A stretch of 47,723 bases of DNA from an uncultured Bacteroidota bacterium (GTDB taxonomy: Bacteria > Bacteroidota > Bacteroidia > Flavobacteriales > Flavobacteriaceae): contig CACKBZ010000007.1 in NCBI GenBank assembly GCA_902598525.1, forward strand, positions 1 through 47,723, in the 5' to 3' direction. This document shows positions 1 through 9,886 of the stretch, piece after piece (within the stretch, counting starts at the first letter, position 1; each line of letters begins with the position of its first letter). The notes beneath the pieces were generated by a model. The model made no database searches. It saw only the letters and a list, made by a program, of their open reading frames with translations, and was not told the DNA's origin. Both the position numbers and the translations under genes were made by a program.

Positions 1-441
1 TGATTCTTCTAATTTTTTCTTTCTGTATTCCTCTTCCCTTTCTCGAGCCTCTTTTTTATTTGATTCAAGTGCGGCATTAACATCTTCGATTTTCTTTTGA
101 ATTTTTGCACTCTTTTCCTTCATCCAATTATCAAATCTTTTCTTTGCTTCAGCTTCTGTAAAAGCACCTTTCTTTACACCTCCATCCAGATGTCTTTTTA
201 GCAAGACTCCAGAATAAGATAATATTGCTTTGGCAGTATTGGTAGGTTGAGCACCTTTATCTAACCAAGAAATTGCAGAATCAAAATTCAAATCAATTGT
301 AGCTGGAGAGGTATTAGGATCATATGTACCAATTTTATCTAAGTATTTACCATCCCTCTTAGACCTAGCATCAGCTGCTACAATCCAGTAAAAAGGTTTG
401 CCTTTTTTTCCATGTCTTTGTAATCTAATTTTTACCGCCAT
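1..441 (-). CDS. rpsP: 30S ribosomal protein S16 (partial, C-terminus off window)
   Basis: Small-subunit ribosomal protein that binds 16S rRNA during 30S assembly. The gene starts at an ATG at 441 and runs off the left edge; 147 codons are visible. The N-terminus [20 protein letters not shown] is the family signature, followed by the conserved [20 protein letters not shown] region. The S16 core normally ends near residue 80-90. Here a charged Lys/Glu/Arg-rich helical tail continues to the edge, as is common in Bacteroidota S16. rimM usually follows but would lie outside the window. The gene is divergent from clpP. Confidence 0.95.
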   Translation of the reverse strand, partial: MAVKIRLQRHGKKGKPFYWIVAADARSKRDGKYLDKIGTYDPNTSPATIDLNFDSAISWLDKGAQPTNTAKAILSYSGVLLKRHLDGGVKKGAFTEAEAKKRFDNWMKEKSAKIQKKIEDVNAALESNKKEAREREEEYRKKKLEES

Positions 442-486
442 AATTTTAATATTTAAGGTTCACGACCCTGGTTACTAATTTTGAAG

Positions 487-494
487 CAAATTTA
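487..494 (-). promoter_or_regulatory. Putative -7 promoter box for rpsP
   Basis: On the minus strand this reads TAAATTTG, an exact match to the Bacteroidota sigma-A -7 consensus TAnnTTTG. Transcription would start near 480 and give a leader of about 40 nt. No clean -33 TTTG was found at the usual spacing, so the call rests on one box and its position. Confidence 0.4.
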
Positions 495-602
495 GCAAAA
501 TATATCATACCTAATAATCTTAAAATAAAGTTCTATAAGTATTTCTATTGTAGTAATAAATTAAATAATTAGTATATTTTTTTATTTAGATATGTATTTG
601 AT

Positions 603-610
603 TAATTTTG
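603..610 (+). promoter_or_regulatory. Possible -7 promoter box for clpP-clpX
   Basis: TAATTTTG matches TAnnTTTG and lies 17 bases before the clpP ATG, which would give a leader of about 11 nt. There is no -33 TTTG at the expected distance. In DNA this AT-rich such boxes also occur by chance. Confidence 0.25.
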
Positions 611-627
611 AATCTAAAATTTACTAG

Positions 628-1284
628 ATGGATTATTCAAAAGAATTTAAAAAATATGCAACAAAGCATCATGGAGTAAGCAGTACTTACTATGATAAAA
701 TTATAAGTAGTATGACTCCCTATATAATTGAAGAGAGACAACTAAATGTGGCACAAATGGATGTTTTTTCAAGATTAATGATGGACAGAATTATGTTTTT
801 AGGAACTGCAATAACTGATAGTGTTGCTAATGTGATTCAAGCACAATTACTTTTTTTACAGAGTACAGATTCATCAAGAGATATTCAGATGTATATTAAC
901 TCACCCGGTGGTGGGGTTTATGCAGGTCTAGGTATTTATGATACAATGCAATATATAAAACCAGATGTTGCTACAATATGTACTGGATGTGCTGCCTCTA
1001 TGGCTGCAGTTCTTTTATGTGCTGGAAAAAAAGGAAAAAGATCTGCATTAAAACACTCAAGAGTTATGATACATCAACCTTTAGGTGGGGTATCTGGTCA
1101 AGCCGCTGATATTGAAATTACCGCAAGAGAAATACTTAAGTTAAAAGACGAACTATACAAGATTATTTCCAAACATACAGGACAAACCTTCAAAAAGGTA
1201 AATGCAGATAGTGACAGAGATTACTGGATGAAAGCAGATGAAGCTCATAAGTACGGAATGGTTGATGAAGTATTAAATAAATGA
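628..1284 (+). CDS. clpP: ATP-dependent Clp protease proteolytic subunit ClpP
   Basis: Serine peptidase (family S14) that forms the tetradecameric chamber and degrades unfolded substrates delivered by ClpX. The 218-residue length is normal for Bacteroidota ClpP. The catalytic triad is visible as Ser124 (in [10 protein letters not shown]), His149 (in [10 protein letters not shown]) and Asp198 (in DSDRDYW). The oxyanion glycine stretch SPGGG is at 92-96. The residue three before the nucleophile is Cys121, where E. coli has Gln. clpX starts two bases after the clpP stop codon, so the two are very probably co-transcribed and form the ClpXP machine. Confidence 0.97.
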   Translation: MDYSKEFKKYATKHHGVSSTYYDKIISSMTPYIIEERQLNVAQMDVFSRLMMDRIMFLGTAITDSVANVIQAQLLFLQSTDSSRDIQMYINSPGGGVYAGLGIYDTMQYIKPDVATICTGCAASMAAVLLCAGKKGKRSALKHSRVMIHQPLGGVSGQAADIEITAREILKLKDELYKIISKHTGQTFKKVNADSDRDYWMKADEAHKYGMVDEVLNK

Positions 1285-1285
1285 T

Positions 1286-2515
1286 ATGAGTGAGGAAGAA
1301 ATTTTATGTTCCTTTTGCGGTAGAGCTAAATCTCAGACAAAATTATTAATAGCTGGTTTAGATGCTCATATATGCGATATATGTATATCTCAAGCAGATA
1401 TGATACTTAAAGATGATGAATCTAGTAAAGATGCATCTGATTTTGCTGTTGAGCTTAAACCTCCTAAAGAAATTAAAAATTTCTTAGATCTTCACGTTAT
1501 TGGTCAAGAAGATGCAAAAAAAACTTTATCTGTAGCTGTATATAACCATTACAAGAGAATTAATCAGAAACATTTACAAGAGGAAATTGAAATACAAAAA
1601 AGTAATTTAATTTTAGTTGGACCTACAGGTACAGGTAAAACTTTATTAGCTCAAACTATATCAAAATTTTTAAATGTACCTATTGCTATTGTTGATGCTA
1701 CAGTTCTTACTGAAGCAGGCTATGTTGGTGAAGATGTTGAAAGTATTCTAAGTAAACTTCTTCAGGCAGCTGATTTTGATTTAGACAAAGCTCAAAATGG
1801 AATTGTTTTTATCGACGAAATTGATAAGATTGCAAGAAAAAGCGATAATCCCTCTATCACTCGGGATGTATCAGGTGAAGGAGTTCAACAGGCTTTACTT
1901 AAATTACTTGAAGGAACTATTGTAAATGTTCCACCAAAAGGAGGAAGAAAACATCCAGATCAAAAATTTATAGAGATTGACACATCTAATATTCTATTTA
2001 TTGCAGGTGGTGCTTTTGATGGAATCGAAAAAATAATTAGAACTAGATTAAATCTTCAATCTATTGGATTTAAATCTGCGAATGAAAAAGTAATTAATGA
2101 AAATGAAGAGAATGTTTTAAGATATATAAATCCTCATGATATAAGATCATATGGGCTAATTCCTGAGATTATTGGAAGGTTACCTGTTATGTGTCACTTA
2201 AATCCCTTAACTAAAGATGCTTTAAGAGATATTATGACAATTCCAAAAAATGCCTTGATTAAGCAATATACAAGGCTTTTTGAAATGGATGATATTAACT
2301 TTTCAATTACTCAAGGCGCAATTGACTTTATCGTAGACAAGGCGTATGAGTTTAATTTAGGTGCTAGAGGATTAAGAACGCTATGTGAGGCTATTCTAAA
2401 TGATGCTATGTTTAATTTACCAAGTTCCGGAGAGAATGAATTAAAAATTACAAAGCTTTATGCGGATGAAAAGCTTCAGAAAATTGATCTATCTTACCTA
2501 AAGGCAGTTTCCTAA
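1286..2515 (+). CDS. clpX: ATP-dependent Clp protease ATP-binding subunit ClpX
   Basis: AAA+ unfoldase that recognises substrates, unfolds them and threads them into ClpP. An N-terminal zinc-binding domain has Cys8, Cys11, Cys30 and Cys33. Walker A GPTGTGKT is at 112-119, the pore loop GYVG at 145-148, Walker B IVFIDEID at 173-180, and the RKH loop at 221-223. The IGF tripeptide that docks on ClpP is at 260-262, so partnership with the adjacent ClpP is expected. The C-terminal sensor-2 region GARGLR is present. The stop codon interlocks with that of the convergent GH3 gene in the tetranucleotide CTAA at 2512-2515. Confidence 0.97.
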   Translation: MSEEEILCSFCGRAKSQTKLLIAGLDAHICDICISQADMILKDDESSKDASDFAVELKPPKEIKNFLDLHVIGQEDAKKTLSVAVYNHYKRINQKHLQEEIEIQKSNLILVGPTGTGKTLLAQTISKFLNVPIAIVDATVLTEAGYVGEDVESILSKLLQAADFDLDKAQNGIVFIDEIDKIARKSDNPSITRDVSGEGVQQALLKLLEGTIVNVPPKGGRKHPDQKFIEIDTSNILFIAGGAFDGIEKIIRTRLNLQSIGFKSANEKVINENEENVLRYINPHDIRSYGLIPEIIGRLPVMCHLNPLTKDALRDIMTIPKNALIKQYTRLFEMDDINFSITQGAIDFIVDKAYEFNLGARGLRTLCEAILNDAMFNLPSSGENELKITKLYADEKLQKIDLSYLKAVS

Positions 2516-4014
2516 TTCATTGAAATTAATTCATCAATAAACTCTCTGGAATTTGCTAATCTTGGAATTTTATTCTGTCCTCCAAGTTTATTTTTAGATG
2601 AAAGCCAATCATAAAAAAGATTCTTTCTACCAACAATTAGTTTCGGCAGTTCAAGTGTTGAACCTTTATATCTCTTTGCCTCATAATCTGAATTCAGACT
2701 TTGAAGATTTAGATCAAGTATTTCCATAAATTTATTAAGATCATCAGGTTGTTTGTCAAACTCAATTAACCACTCATGTGAGCCTTTAGTTTTACTACCC
2801 ATAAAAACCGGACCAACCGTGTAGTCAGATATTGAACATTTTGTTAACTCAGAAGTTAAGGATAACGCCTTTTCTGCATTTTCAATTACAAGCTCCTCAC
2901 CAAAAACATTTATAAAATGTTTTGTCCTTCCAGTTATCTTAATTCTATATGGATTTAAGCAAGTGAACTTAACTGTATCACCTATTTTATACCTCCACAG
3001 ACCAGAATTTGTTGTTATTACCATTGCATAATTTACATTTAGTTTAACATCAGCTAATGAGACTATTTCTTGTTCTGACCCGTAAGCTGGATAAAATTCA
3101 TAGAATATACCATAGTCTAACATGAGCAGTAATTCACTTGATTCATTCTGATCTTGAATAGCAAAAAATCCTTCAGAGGCATTATAAATTTCAAAATATT
3201 TAAAATCTTTGGATGGAAATAATTCTTTGTAAAGGTTTTTGTATGGCTCGAAACTTACTCCACCATGGAAATAAACTTCACAATCATTCCAAATATCAAT
3301 AATGTTGTTTCTGCCAGTTTTTTCAATTACTTTTTGAAGTAACGATAACATCCAAGAAGGTACACCTGCAAAGCTTGTCACTTTTTGACTTAAAGATTCA
3401 CTTATTATTGCCTCAACTTTTTGTTCCCACTCTGGAATTAATGAAACTTTTGAACTAGGAGTACTACTTAATTCAGCCCAAAAAGGTAAATTGTCTATTA
3501 TTATTGCAGATAAATCACCATAATAGCTGCTATTATTTTCGTAGATATCCTTTGATCCTCCTAGTCTCAAACATTTTCCTGCCAGTAATTGTGAATTTAT
3601 ATTATTATTAAAGTATAATGATAACATATCTTTTCCGGCCTTATAATGACAATCTTCTAATGACTCAAAACTTATTGGTATAAATTTACTTTTAGCGTTA
3701 GTAGTTCCACTTGATTTTGCGAACCATTTTATAGAAGTTCTCCAAAATATGTTTTGTTCACCTTTTCTATTCCTTTCGATATCAGCGTATATATCTTCAT
3801 ATGATACAATTGGAACTCTTTCTTTAAAATCATCATAAGATGCTATTGTTTTAAAATCATTTTTTTTTCCAATTTCAGTATCAATTGAATAAACAACAAG
3901 TTTTCTGAGAACCTCTTGTTGTACTTCTATCGGATAGTCTTTAAATAATTCTATTTGACTAATCCTTCTTTTTAAAAAAAAGGATGCAACAGAATTAAAA
4001 ATTGGAATTGGCAT
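2512..4014 (-). CDS. GH3 family acyl-acid amido synthetase-like protein
   Basis: A 500-residue protein with the GH3 fold, an acyl-adenylate-forming family known from plants, where it conjugates amino acids to auxin or jasmonate. Bacterial members are widespread in Bacteroidota and their substrates are mostly unknown. The phosphate-binding motif SSGTT is at 101-105. Further along are [24 protein letters not shown] and the hinge region [14 protein letters not shown], all in the order expected for GH3 enzymes. No signal peptide is seen, so it is probably cytoplasmic. It is convergent with clpX (4-base overlap) and divergent from the DUF2797 gene. Function beyond ATP-dependent carboxylate activation cannot be read from sequence. 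Confidence 0.88.
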   Translation of the reverse strand: MPIPIFNSVASFFLKRRISQIELFKDYPIEVQQEVLRKLVVYSIDTEIGKKNDFKTIASYDDFKERVPIVSYEDIYADIERNRKGEQNIFWRTSIKWFAKSSGTTNAKSKFIPISFESLEDCHYKAGKDMLSLYFNNNINSQLLAGKCLRLGGSKDIYENNSSYYGDLSAIIIDNLPFWAELSSTPSSKVSLIPEWEQKVEAIISESLSQKVTSFAGVPSWMLSLLQKVIEKTGRNNIIDIWNDCEVYFHGGVSFEPYKNLYKELFPSKDFKYFEIYNASEGFFAIQDQNESSELLLMLDYGIFYEFYPAYGSEQEIVSLADVKLNVNYAMVITTNSGLWRYKIGDTVKFTCLNPYRIKITGRTKHFINVFGEELVIENAEKALSLTSELTKCSISDYTVGPVFMGSKTKGSHEWLIEFDKQPDDLNKFMEILDLNLQSLNSDYEAKRYKGSTLELPKLIVGRKNLFYDWLSSKNKLGGQNKIPRLANSREFIDELISMN

Positions 4015-4055
4015 GGATTACATATATTTTGCATAAAAATAGTAAACAAAAAATT

Positions 4056-4847
4056 ATGTTTTCAGGAGTAATAAAAAAAATGATTTCAATAAATGGTGAT
4101 CCTATCCGATATATGCTAGATTTTGAAAATGATCTTTTATTTCTTAATCAGTTTATAGGCAAAAATATCAATTTAAAAAAGAAAGGTTATTGTTGTCTAT
4201 CTTGCTCTGAAAATATTGAAATTTTTGCAAATGGCTTTTGTAAAAAATGCTTTTTTGAGTCACCAATGTCTGGTGATTGGGTAATGAAACCTGAGTTAAG
4301 CAAAGCTCACTTGGAAATTGAAGATAGAGACCTTGAATATGAGAAAAAAATTCAAATTCAAGATCATATTGTTTATCTATCAAAAACTAGTGAAACAAAA
4401 GTTGGTGTAACAAGATCAAACAATAAAACTACAAGATGGATTGATCAAGGAGCCGTTGAAGCTATTGAATTAATTAAAGTTCCTAACCGATATTTGGCAG
4501 GAATAGCTGAGATTAAATTAAAACAGAAATTTTCTGATAAAACAAATTGGCGTAAAATGCTAACGAGTCAAATTAATAATTCAAATTTAAAAAATGATAA
4601 AGATGAAGCGCTTAAATTCCTAGGCGATGATTTTAAAGATTACTTTTTGATAGATACTGAGGTAATTAAATTTAATTATAGAATAGATAATTCAATTGAC
4701 TCAGTAAAGTCTGTCAGTCTTAAAAAGTCTGATGAAATAAATGGAAAATTAATTGGAATTAAGGGACAATATTTAATTTTTGAAGACTCAAGTGTATTTA
4801 ATGTTAGATCTAATGAAGGGTTTTTAATTGATCTAACTATTAATTAA
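4056..4847 (+). CDS. DUF2797 domain protein
   Basis: A conserved protein of unknown function, 263 residues from the ATG at 4056. An upstream in-frame TTG at 4002 would make it overlap the start of the divergent GH3 gene and adds no family-like residues, so the ATG is preferred. A CxxC pair (CLSC), 11 residues later followed by CKKC, gives a likely zinc ribbon in the N-terminal third. The stretch KVGVTRSNNKTTRWIDQGA is the most recognisable family motif. The GITRxxxxxxRW-like element recalls nucleic-acid-handling folds, but no activity should be assigned. The 3' end overlaps the RluF-like gene on the other strand by 8 bases. Confidence 0.8.
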   Translation: MFSGVIKKMISINGDPIRYMLDFENDLLFLNQFIGKNINLKKKGYCCLSCSENIEIFANGFCKKCFFESPMSGDWVMKPELSKAHLEIEDRDLEYEKKIQIQDHIVYLSKTSETKVGVTRSNNKTTRWIDQGAVEAIELIKVPNRYLAGIAEIKLKQKFSDKTNWRKMLTSQINNSNLKNDKDEALKFLGDDFKDYFLIDTEVIKFNYRIDNSIDSVKSVSLKKSDEINGKLIGIKGQYLIFEDSSVFNVRSNEGFLIDLTIN

Positions 4848-5529
4848 ATAACTGTTTTACCTCTTCTTCTGTCAAATTTCTGTACTCCCCAACATTAATA
4901 TCTAAATGAATATTCATAATTCTAATTCTTTTTAATTTAGTTACTCTGTATCCCATAACTTCGCACATTCTTCTGATCTGCCTGTTCATTCCTTGAGTTA
5001 AAATAATTTGAAATCTATTATCATTAATCTTCTTTACATAACACCTTTTTGTCATTTTACCCATTATCCTTACACCCTTTCTCATCTTTTCAATAAAATC
5101 TTGTGTTATATTTTTATTCACCCACACACTGTATTCTTTTTCCTTTCTATTTTCTGCCCTTAAAACATTATTAACAATGTCACCATTATTTGTAAGTAGA
5201 ATAAGACCTTCACTTTGTTTATCTATTCTTCCAATTGTAAAAAGTCTCTCTCTGTGATTAATAAAATCAATGATATTATCTTTAACTTTTGGATTTCCCG
5301 TGCATTCAATTCCAACAGGTTTATTGAATGCTATATAGACTCTTTTTTTGTTAGTATTTTGAATTATTTCACCATCAACTTTAATCTCATCATCTATATT
5401 TACTTTAGACCCTAACTCTGCAACTTTACCATTAATAAAAACTCTACCAAGAGAGACATAATCATCAGCTTTTCTTCTTGAACAGAATCCAACCTCACTT
5501 AGGTACTTGTTAATTCTTTTTGATTCCAA
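4840..5529 (-). CDS. rluF: 23S rRNA pseudouridine synthase, RluF-like (RsuA/RluB/E/F family)
   Basis: Isomerises a uridine in structured RNA; in E. coli RluF acts on 23S rRNA U2604 and on tRNA-Tyr. An N-terminal S4 RNA-binding domain covers about residues 1-55 (RINKYLSEVGFCSRRKADDY). The catalytic aspartate is Asp103 in GRIDKQSEGLILLTN. The C-terminal segment with QGMNRQIRRMCEVMGY and TKLKRIRIMNI is specifically RluF-like. The start codon is TTG at 5529, one base after the stop of the transporter gene upstream; no ATG is available and homologues begin at this point. The two genes form a tight leftward pair, both possibly linked to RNA modification. Confidence 0.87.
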   Translation of the reverse strand: MESKRINKYLSEVGFCSRRKADDYVSLGRVFINGKVAELGSKVNIDDEIKVDGEIIQNTNKKRVYIAFNKPVGIECTGNPKVKDNIIDFINHRERLFTIGRIDKQSEGLILLTNNGDIVNNVLRAENRKEKEYSVWVNKNITQDFIEKMRKGVRIMGKMTKRCYVKKINDNRFQIILTQGMNRQIRRMCEVMGYRVTKLKRIRIMNIHLDINVGEYRNLTEEEVKQLFN

Positions 5530-5530
5530 C

Positions 5531-6235
5531 CTAACTAAGTTTAATTTCTTCGCCGACTTTTAAGTTGAATTTCTTTCTAAAAATCCATACGAAAAGATAT
5601 AAAAGGGGTGTGTCTAATAATGCAACAATAACTTTAAATAAGAATCCAGAAATAACTAGAACTAAAAATTTATCTTCTGGTAGAATTCCAAAAAGAATAA
5701 GTAATGATACAATTGTAAATGTGTCAACAAATTGCGATGTAAAAGTTGAAAAGTTATTTCTTAACCAAAGGTGTTTTCCTTTTGTAAGCTTTTTCCAAAA
5801 ATGGTAAATTCTTATATCTATAAATTGAGCGAATAAGTATGTTAACATAGATGCCAATACTGCTAGTGGAGCATTAAGAAAAACACTGTTAAAAGTTGCA
5901 TCATCAATTGGTGAAGCATCTATTGCTGGAACTTGGCTAGATACAAATATTAAAATAATAGAAAAAATTGATGCAAATATTCCAGTTATTACAACTTGGT
6001 CTGCTTTCTTCCTTCCATAAATCTCAGATATTAAGTCTGTAATTAGAAATGTAAGAGGATAGGGTAAAATACCAACTGATAACTCAAAAAGTTTTACACC
6101 TAATAAATTAATATCGAATGGATACCAATAAAATATTTTTGTAAATATTAAATTTGATGCAACTAGTGAAGTAATAAATAATCCCGCAAGAATTAAATAT
6201 ATATTATTTGCTAGAGTAATTTTTTTAGAATTCAT
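5531..6235 (-). CDS. yhhQ: Queuosine precursor transporter (YhhQ/DUF165 family)
   Basis: Inner-membrane vitamin-uptake-type transporter; E. coli YhhQ imports queuosine precursors such as preQ0/preQ1. About six hydrophobic helices span the 234 residues. Recognisable family features are the N-terminal SLVASNLIFTKIF, the PYPLTFLITDLISEIYGRKKA segment (read as PYPLTFLITDLISEIYG then RKKA) and the acidic LLDTPLLYLFVW helix. It lies one base upstream of the RluF-like gene on the same strand, which suggests co-transcription and is consistent with an RNA-modification theme. Substrate specificity is inferred from the family only. Confidence 0.87.
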   Translation of the reverse strand: MNSKKITLANNIYLILAGLFITSLVASNLIFTKIFYWYPFDINLLGVKLFELSVGILPYPLTFLITDLISEIYGRKKADQVVITGIFASIFSIILIFVSSQVPAIDASPIDDATFNSVFLNAPLAVLASMLTYLFAQFIDIRIYHFWKKLTKGKHLWLRNNFSTFTSQFVDTFTIVSLLILFGILPEDKFLVLVISGFLFKVIVALLDTPLLYLFVWIFRKKFNLKVGEEIKLS

Positions 6236-6243
6236 ATAAAATT

Positions 6244-6726
6244 ATGAGTAAAGTTTATTTATCAATAGGTTCAAACAAAGGTAATCGTTCTGTATTAATA
6301 AATAAAGCGATAGATGAAATTGAGAAAAAGATTGGAAAAATAATTTCTAGATCAAGTATATATCAATCAAAGTCTTGGGGTTTTGATTCCAATGATTTTT
6401 ATAATCTAAGTTTACTTATTGATACAGATATTGAGCCAAAATCTTTATTAATAAACTTAAAAAAGATTGAAAAATCAATGGGAAGAGAAGACATTGATGG
6501 TAGTTATTCCGATAGGTTTATAGATATTGATATTCTCTTTTATGATAACATTATAATAGATTCAGAGGACTTAAAAATCCCACATCCAAAAATTGAAATA
6601 AGAAAATTTGTTTTAGTTCCAATGTTAGAAATAGCAGACGATTATGTTCATCCGATTTTGAATAAAACAATCAGGCAACTAGATAATGAATGTGATGATC
6701 AGGGTATTCCCTTAAAAATAATTTAG
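6244..6726 (+). CDS. folK: 2-amino-4-hydroxy-6-hydroxymethyldihydropteridine pyrophosphokinase (HPPK)
   Basis: Transfers pyrophosphate from ATP to 6-hydroxymethyl-7,8-dihydropterin in folate synthesis. At 160 residues it is of standard length. N-terminal SIGSNKGNR and the magnesium/pterin-binding stretch GREDIDGSYSDRFIDIDILF are clear, with the two metal-binding aspartates in DIDIL. The tail IPHPKIEIRKFVLVPMLEI is also typical. It is divergent from the transporter gene (8-base gap) and its stop interlocks with that of the convergent methyltransferase gene (TTAG at 6723-6726). Confidence 0.94.
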   Translation: MSKVYLSIGSNKGNRSVLINKAIDEIEKKIGKIISRSSIYQSKSWGFDSNDFYNLSLLIDTDIEPKSLLINLKKIEKSMGREDIDGSYSDRFIDIDILFYDNIIIDSEDLKIPHPKIEIRKFVLVPMLEIADDYVHPILNKTIRQLDNECDDQGIPLKII

Positions 6727-7253
6727 ATTTCGGTTTTTTGATAAAAGTCCCATAAAATAATTCCTGCTGCTACTGAAACATTTAAAGAATGTTTAGTCCC
6801 AACTTGAGGTATTTCAAGAACTTGATCAGATTCTAAAATTATTTCATCTGAAACACCGTCTACCTCATTTCCAAATACAAAGGCATATTTTGTACCTTTT
6901 TCAGGAATAAATTTTTCGATTTTTAATGATTTATCTGCTTGTTCAACTGAAACAACTTTAATGCCCTTATTCTTTAGATTTTGAATTGTCTCTATCACAT
7001 CCTCTGTGTATTCCCAATCAACAGAATCAGATGAGCCAAGTGCTGTTTTTTCCATCTTAGAATTTTCAGGAGTAGCAGTATATCCTGAGATAATAATTTT
7101 TTCAATCAAAAAAGAATCAGAAGTCCTAAAAATTGAACCAACATTATGAATACTTCTGATATTATCTAAAATCACAATTGCTGATGTTTTCTTGGATTTT
7201 TTAAACTCCTCTATGGTCTTTCTATTTAACTCAGTATTTCTTAGTTTTCGCAT
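6723..7253 (-). CDS. SpoU/TrmH family RNA 2'-O-methyltransferase
   Basis: A knotted SPOUT-class methyltransferase using S-adenosylmethionine to methylate a ribose 2'-OH, probably in tRNA or rRNA. At 176 residues it is a minimal catalytic domain without the extra N-terminal domain of TrmH or RlmB. Motif 1 is HNVGSIFRTSDSF (from residue 36), motif 2 AFVFGNEVDGVS, and motif 3 IPQVGTKHSLNVSVAAGI, which forms the trefoil knot. The target RNA cannot be deduced. It is divergent from mutS, a neighbour pairing I associate with Flavobacteriia. Confidence 0.9.
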   Translation of the reverse strand: MRKLRNTELNRKTIEEFKKSKKTSAIVILDNIRSIHNVGSIFRTSDSFLIEKIIISGYTATPENSKMEKTALGSSDSVDWEYTEDVIETIQNLKNKGIKVVSVEQADKSLKIEKFIPEKGTKYAFVFGNEVDGVSDEIILESDQVLEIPQVGTKHSLNVSVAAGIILWDFYQKTEI

Positions 7254-7297
7254 TAGAGTAAAAATAAAAATATTTACATTAGCATAAATACAAAATA

Positions 7298-9886
7298 GTG
7301 ACCAAAACGAGTAAAATCACACCTTTGATGAAACAGTATAATGATATTAAATCTAAATATCCTGATACTATACTTTTGTTTAGAGTAGGTGACTTTTATG
7401 AAACTTTTGGCGAAGATGCAATATTAGCATCCAAGATTTTAGGTATAGTCTTAACAAAAAGAGGAGCCGGTTCAAGTAGTGAAGTTGAGCTAGCTGGATT
7501 TCCTCACCACTCAATTGAAAACTATCTTCCTAAATTAGTTAAAGCAGGTAATAGAGTTGCGGTATGCGATCAATTGGAAGATCCAAAGCTTACAAAAAAA
7601 ATTGTCAAAAGAGGAGTTACGGAAATAGTTACTCCTGGAATAGCAATAAATGATGGAGTACTTGATCAGAAGAAAAATAATTATTTAGCTTCTGTACACA
7701 TAGAAAAAAATGAATTTGGAATTTCATTTCTTGATGTTTCAACTGGTGACTTTTATGTCTCACAAGGTGATTTAAAATTAATTGATCAACTAATTTCAAA
7801 CTTTTCTCCTAATGAAATATTGGTTTCGAAACCATCAAAAAATAAATTTTTTGAGTTGTTAGGAAATTCATACAATGTTTATCCATTAGATGATTGGGTT
7901 TACGATAACTCTTATTCAGAAAATAAATTGCTTGATCATTTTAATACAAAAAGTTTGAAGGGTTTTGGTGTCGAGGATATAAAGTTAGGTGCTGTAGCTG
8001 CAGGATCCATAATTCATTATTTAGATGATACTGAGCATACAAATCTTACTCATATTTCTAGCCTTCAAAGGATATTTCCGGAGTCCTATACATGGATGGA
8101 TAGATTTACTATGAAAAATCTTGAGTTGTTTAATTCAAACTCTATAAATGGTTTTAATCTTTCTGATACAATTGATGAGACAATAACGAGTATGGGTTCT
8201 AGAAAACTTAAAAGTTGGATTGCGTTTCCATTAATTGATAAAAAAGAGATAAAGAAAAGACAAGAAATTGTCAAGTCAATTATCAAGAATGACGATATAA
8301 GCAATACACTAGATATTAAACTAAACAATATTTCAGATATAGAAAGGTTAATGTCAAAAATTGCTACATATAAAATTTCACCCAGAGAATTAGTGAACTT
8401 AAAAAACTCTTTGGAAAATGTAAGTTTAATTAAGGACTCTCTTATATTATATAATGGGATTTTAAAAAATTATGGTAAATCACTACCAAGTACTAAAAGT
8501 GTAATAAGAGAAATCTCTAATACTTTAAAAGATGATTCTCCAGCCTCAATTTTAAAAGGAGATTTTATTGAGGATGGATTCTCAACTGAACTGGATAGTT
8601 TAAGAGATATCAGAACCTCTGGTAAAGATTATTTAAATCAAATTCTAGAGAGAGAAACTTTAAATACTAATATCCCATCATTAAAAATCTCATTTAATAA
8701 TGTTTTTGGCTACTATATAGAAGTAAGAAATACACATAAAGATAAAGTTCCAGATGACTGGATAAGAAAGCAAACACTTGTTAATGCAGAGAGATATATA
8801 ACACAAGAATTAAAAGAATACGAAGAAAAGATTATAAATGCAGATGAGAAGATAAAGGATCTTGAACTTAAATTATATTTAAAGTTATTAGATAGACTTC
8901 AAGATAATCTTTCAAAACTAAAATTAGTATCAGATAAAATTTCTGTAGTAGATATTTTAAACTCTTTTTCAAAAAGAGCAGTTAAATATAAATATTGTTG
9001 TCCAGAGATAACAAGTTCAAAAAAAATTGAAATAATTGCTGGTAGACATCCTGTAATTGAGGCTAATCTTTCCCCTGGAGAAAGATATATACCTAACGAT
9101 ATCTTTCTGGACACTGATCAGCAAATTATTATGATTACCGGACCAAATATGTCTGGTAAATCCGCTATTTTAAGACAAACTGCACTAATTACAATACTAG
9201 CTCAAATTGGAAGTTTTGTTCCTGCTGAAGAGATGAAATTTTCTCTAGTGGATAGAATTTTTACTAGAGTAGGTGCAAGTGATAATATTTCTATGGGTGA
9301 GTCAACATTTATGGTTGAAATGAATGAAACTGCATCAATTTTAAATAATCTTACAAGTAATAGTTTAATACTTCTTGATGAAATTGGAAGAGGAACAAGT
9401 ACTTATGATGGTATTTCTATTGCATGGGCCATAGCTGAGTTTTTACACGAAAATAAATTTAAGCCTCACGTTCTTTTTGCAACTCATTATCATGATTTAA
9501 ATGAAATGGAATCTATATATAAAGGAATCAAAAATTTTAATGTAAGTGTAAAAGAGACAGAAGATGATGTAATCTTTTTGAGAAAATTAGTTAAGGGTGG
9601 AAGTAATCATAGCTTTGGAATTCATGTTGCAAAAATGGCAGGTATGCCAAAACTTGTTCTGAATTCGGCTGAAAATAAACTAAAACTTATGGAGAGAAGT
9701 AAGTCTAATAAATTAAAAGAAAATAATAATGATGCTAATCTTCAACTTAGTTTTTTTGATATTGAAGACCCAAAAATGCAAGAAATAAAAAAAATTATTA
9801 AAGATTTGGATATCGATAACTTAAGTCCTGTTGAGGCTTTACTAAAACTTAACCAGATAAAAAAAGAGATTAACAATGAAGATTGA
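7298..9886 (+). CDS. mutS: DNA mismatch repair protein MutS
   Basis: Recognises base mismatches and small loops and, as an ATPase, recruits MutL. The 862 residues carry the full MutS1 architecture. The mismatch-reading motif FYE is at 33-35, the connector, lever and clamp domains follow, then the ATPase with Walker A GPNMSGKS at 615-622, the DEIGRGTSTYDG Walker B/signature region and FATHYHDL. The start is GTG at 7298, chosen because MTKTSKITPLMKQYN matches where flavobacterial MutS begins; an internal ATG at residue 11 is the alternative. The 3' end overlaps the Smr gene by 11 bases, so translation is probably coupled. Confidence 0.96.
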   Translation: MTKTSKITPLMKQYNDIKSKYPDTILLFRVGDFYETFGEDAILASKILGIVLTKRGAGSSSEVELAGFPHHSIENYLPKLVKAGNRVAVCDQLEDPKLTKKIVKRGVTEIVTPGIAINDGVLDQKKNNYLASVHIEKNEFGISFLDVSTGDFYVSQGDLKLIDQLISNFSPNEILVSKPSKNKFFELLGNSYNVYPLDDWVYDNSYSENKLLDHFNTKSLKGFGVEDIKLGAVAAGSIIHYLDDTEHTNLTHISSLQRIFPESYTWMDRFTMKNLELFNSNSINGFNLSDTIDETITSMGSRKLKSWIAFPLIDKKEIKKRQEIVKSIIKNDDISNTLDIKLNNISDIERLMSKIATYKISPRELVNLKNSLENVSLIKDSLILYNGILKNYGKSLPSTKSVIREISNTLKDDSPASILKGDFIEDGFSTELDSLRDIRTSGKDYLNQILERETLNTNIPSLKISFNNVFGYYIEVRNTHKDKVPDDWIRKQTLVNAERYITQELKEYEEKIINADEKIKDLELKLYLKLLDRLQDNLSKLKLVSDKISVVDILNSFSKRAVKYKYCCPEITSSKKIEIIAGRHPVIEANLSPGERYIPNDIFLDTDQQIIMITGPNMSGKSAILRQTALITILAQIGSFVPAEEMKFSLVDRIFTRVGASDNISMGESTFMVEMNETASILNNLTSNSLILLDEIGRGTSTYDGISIAWAIAEFLHENKFKPHVLFATHYHDLNEMESIYKGIKNFNVSVKETEDDVIFLRKLVKGGSNHSFGIHVAKMAGMPKLVLNSAENKLKLMERSKSNKLKENNNDANLQLSFFDIEDPKMQEIKKIIKDLDIDNLSPVEALLKLNQIKKEINNED

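Noticed and set aside
4002-4055. TTG start extending the DUF2797 protein by 18 residues
   Set aside because: It overlaps the start of the divergent GH3 gene and adds no family-like sequence; the ATG at 4056 is adequate.
8086-9114. Antisense open frames within mutS
   Set aside because: Low-complexity shadows opposite a well conserved gene; no recognisable motifs. The same holds for the other antisense frames in fadN, sucA, leuS, exbD and the permease gene.
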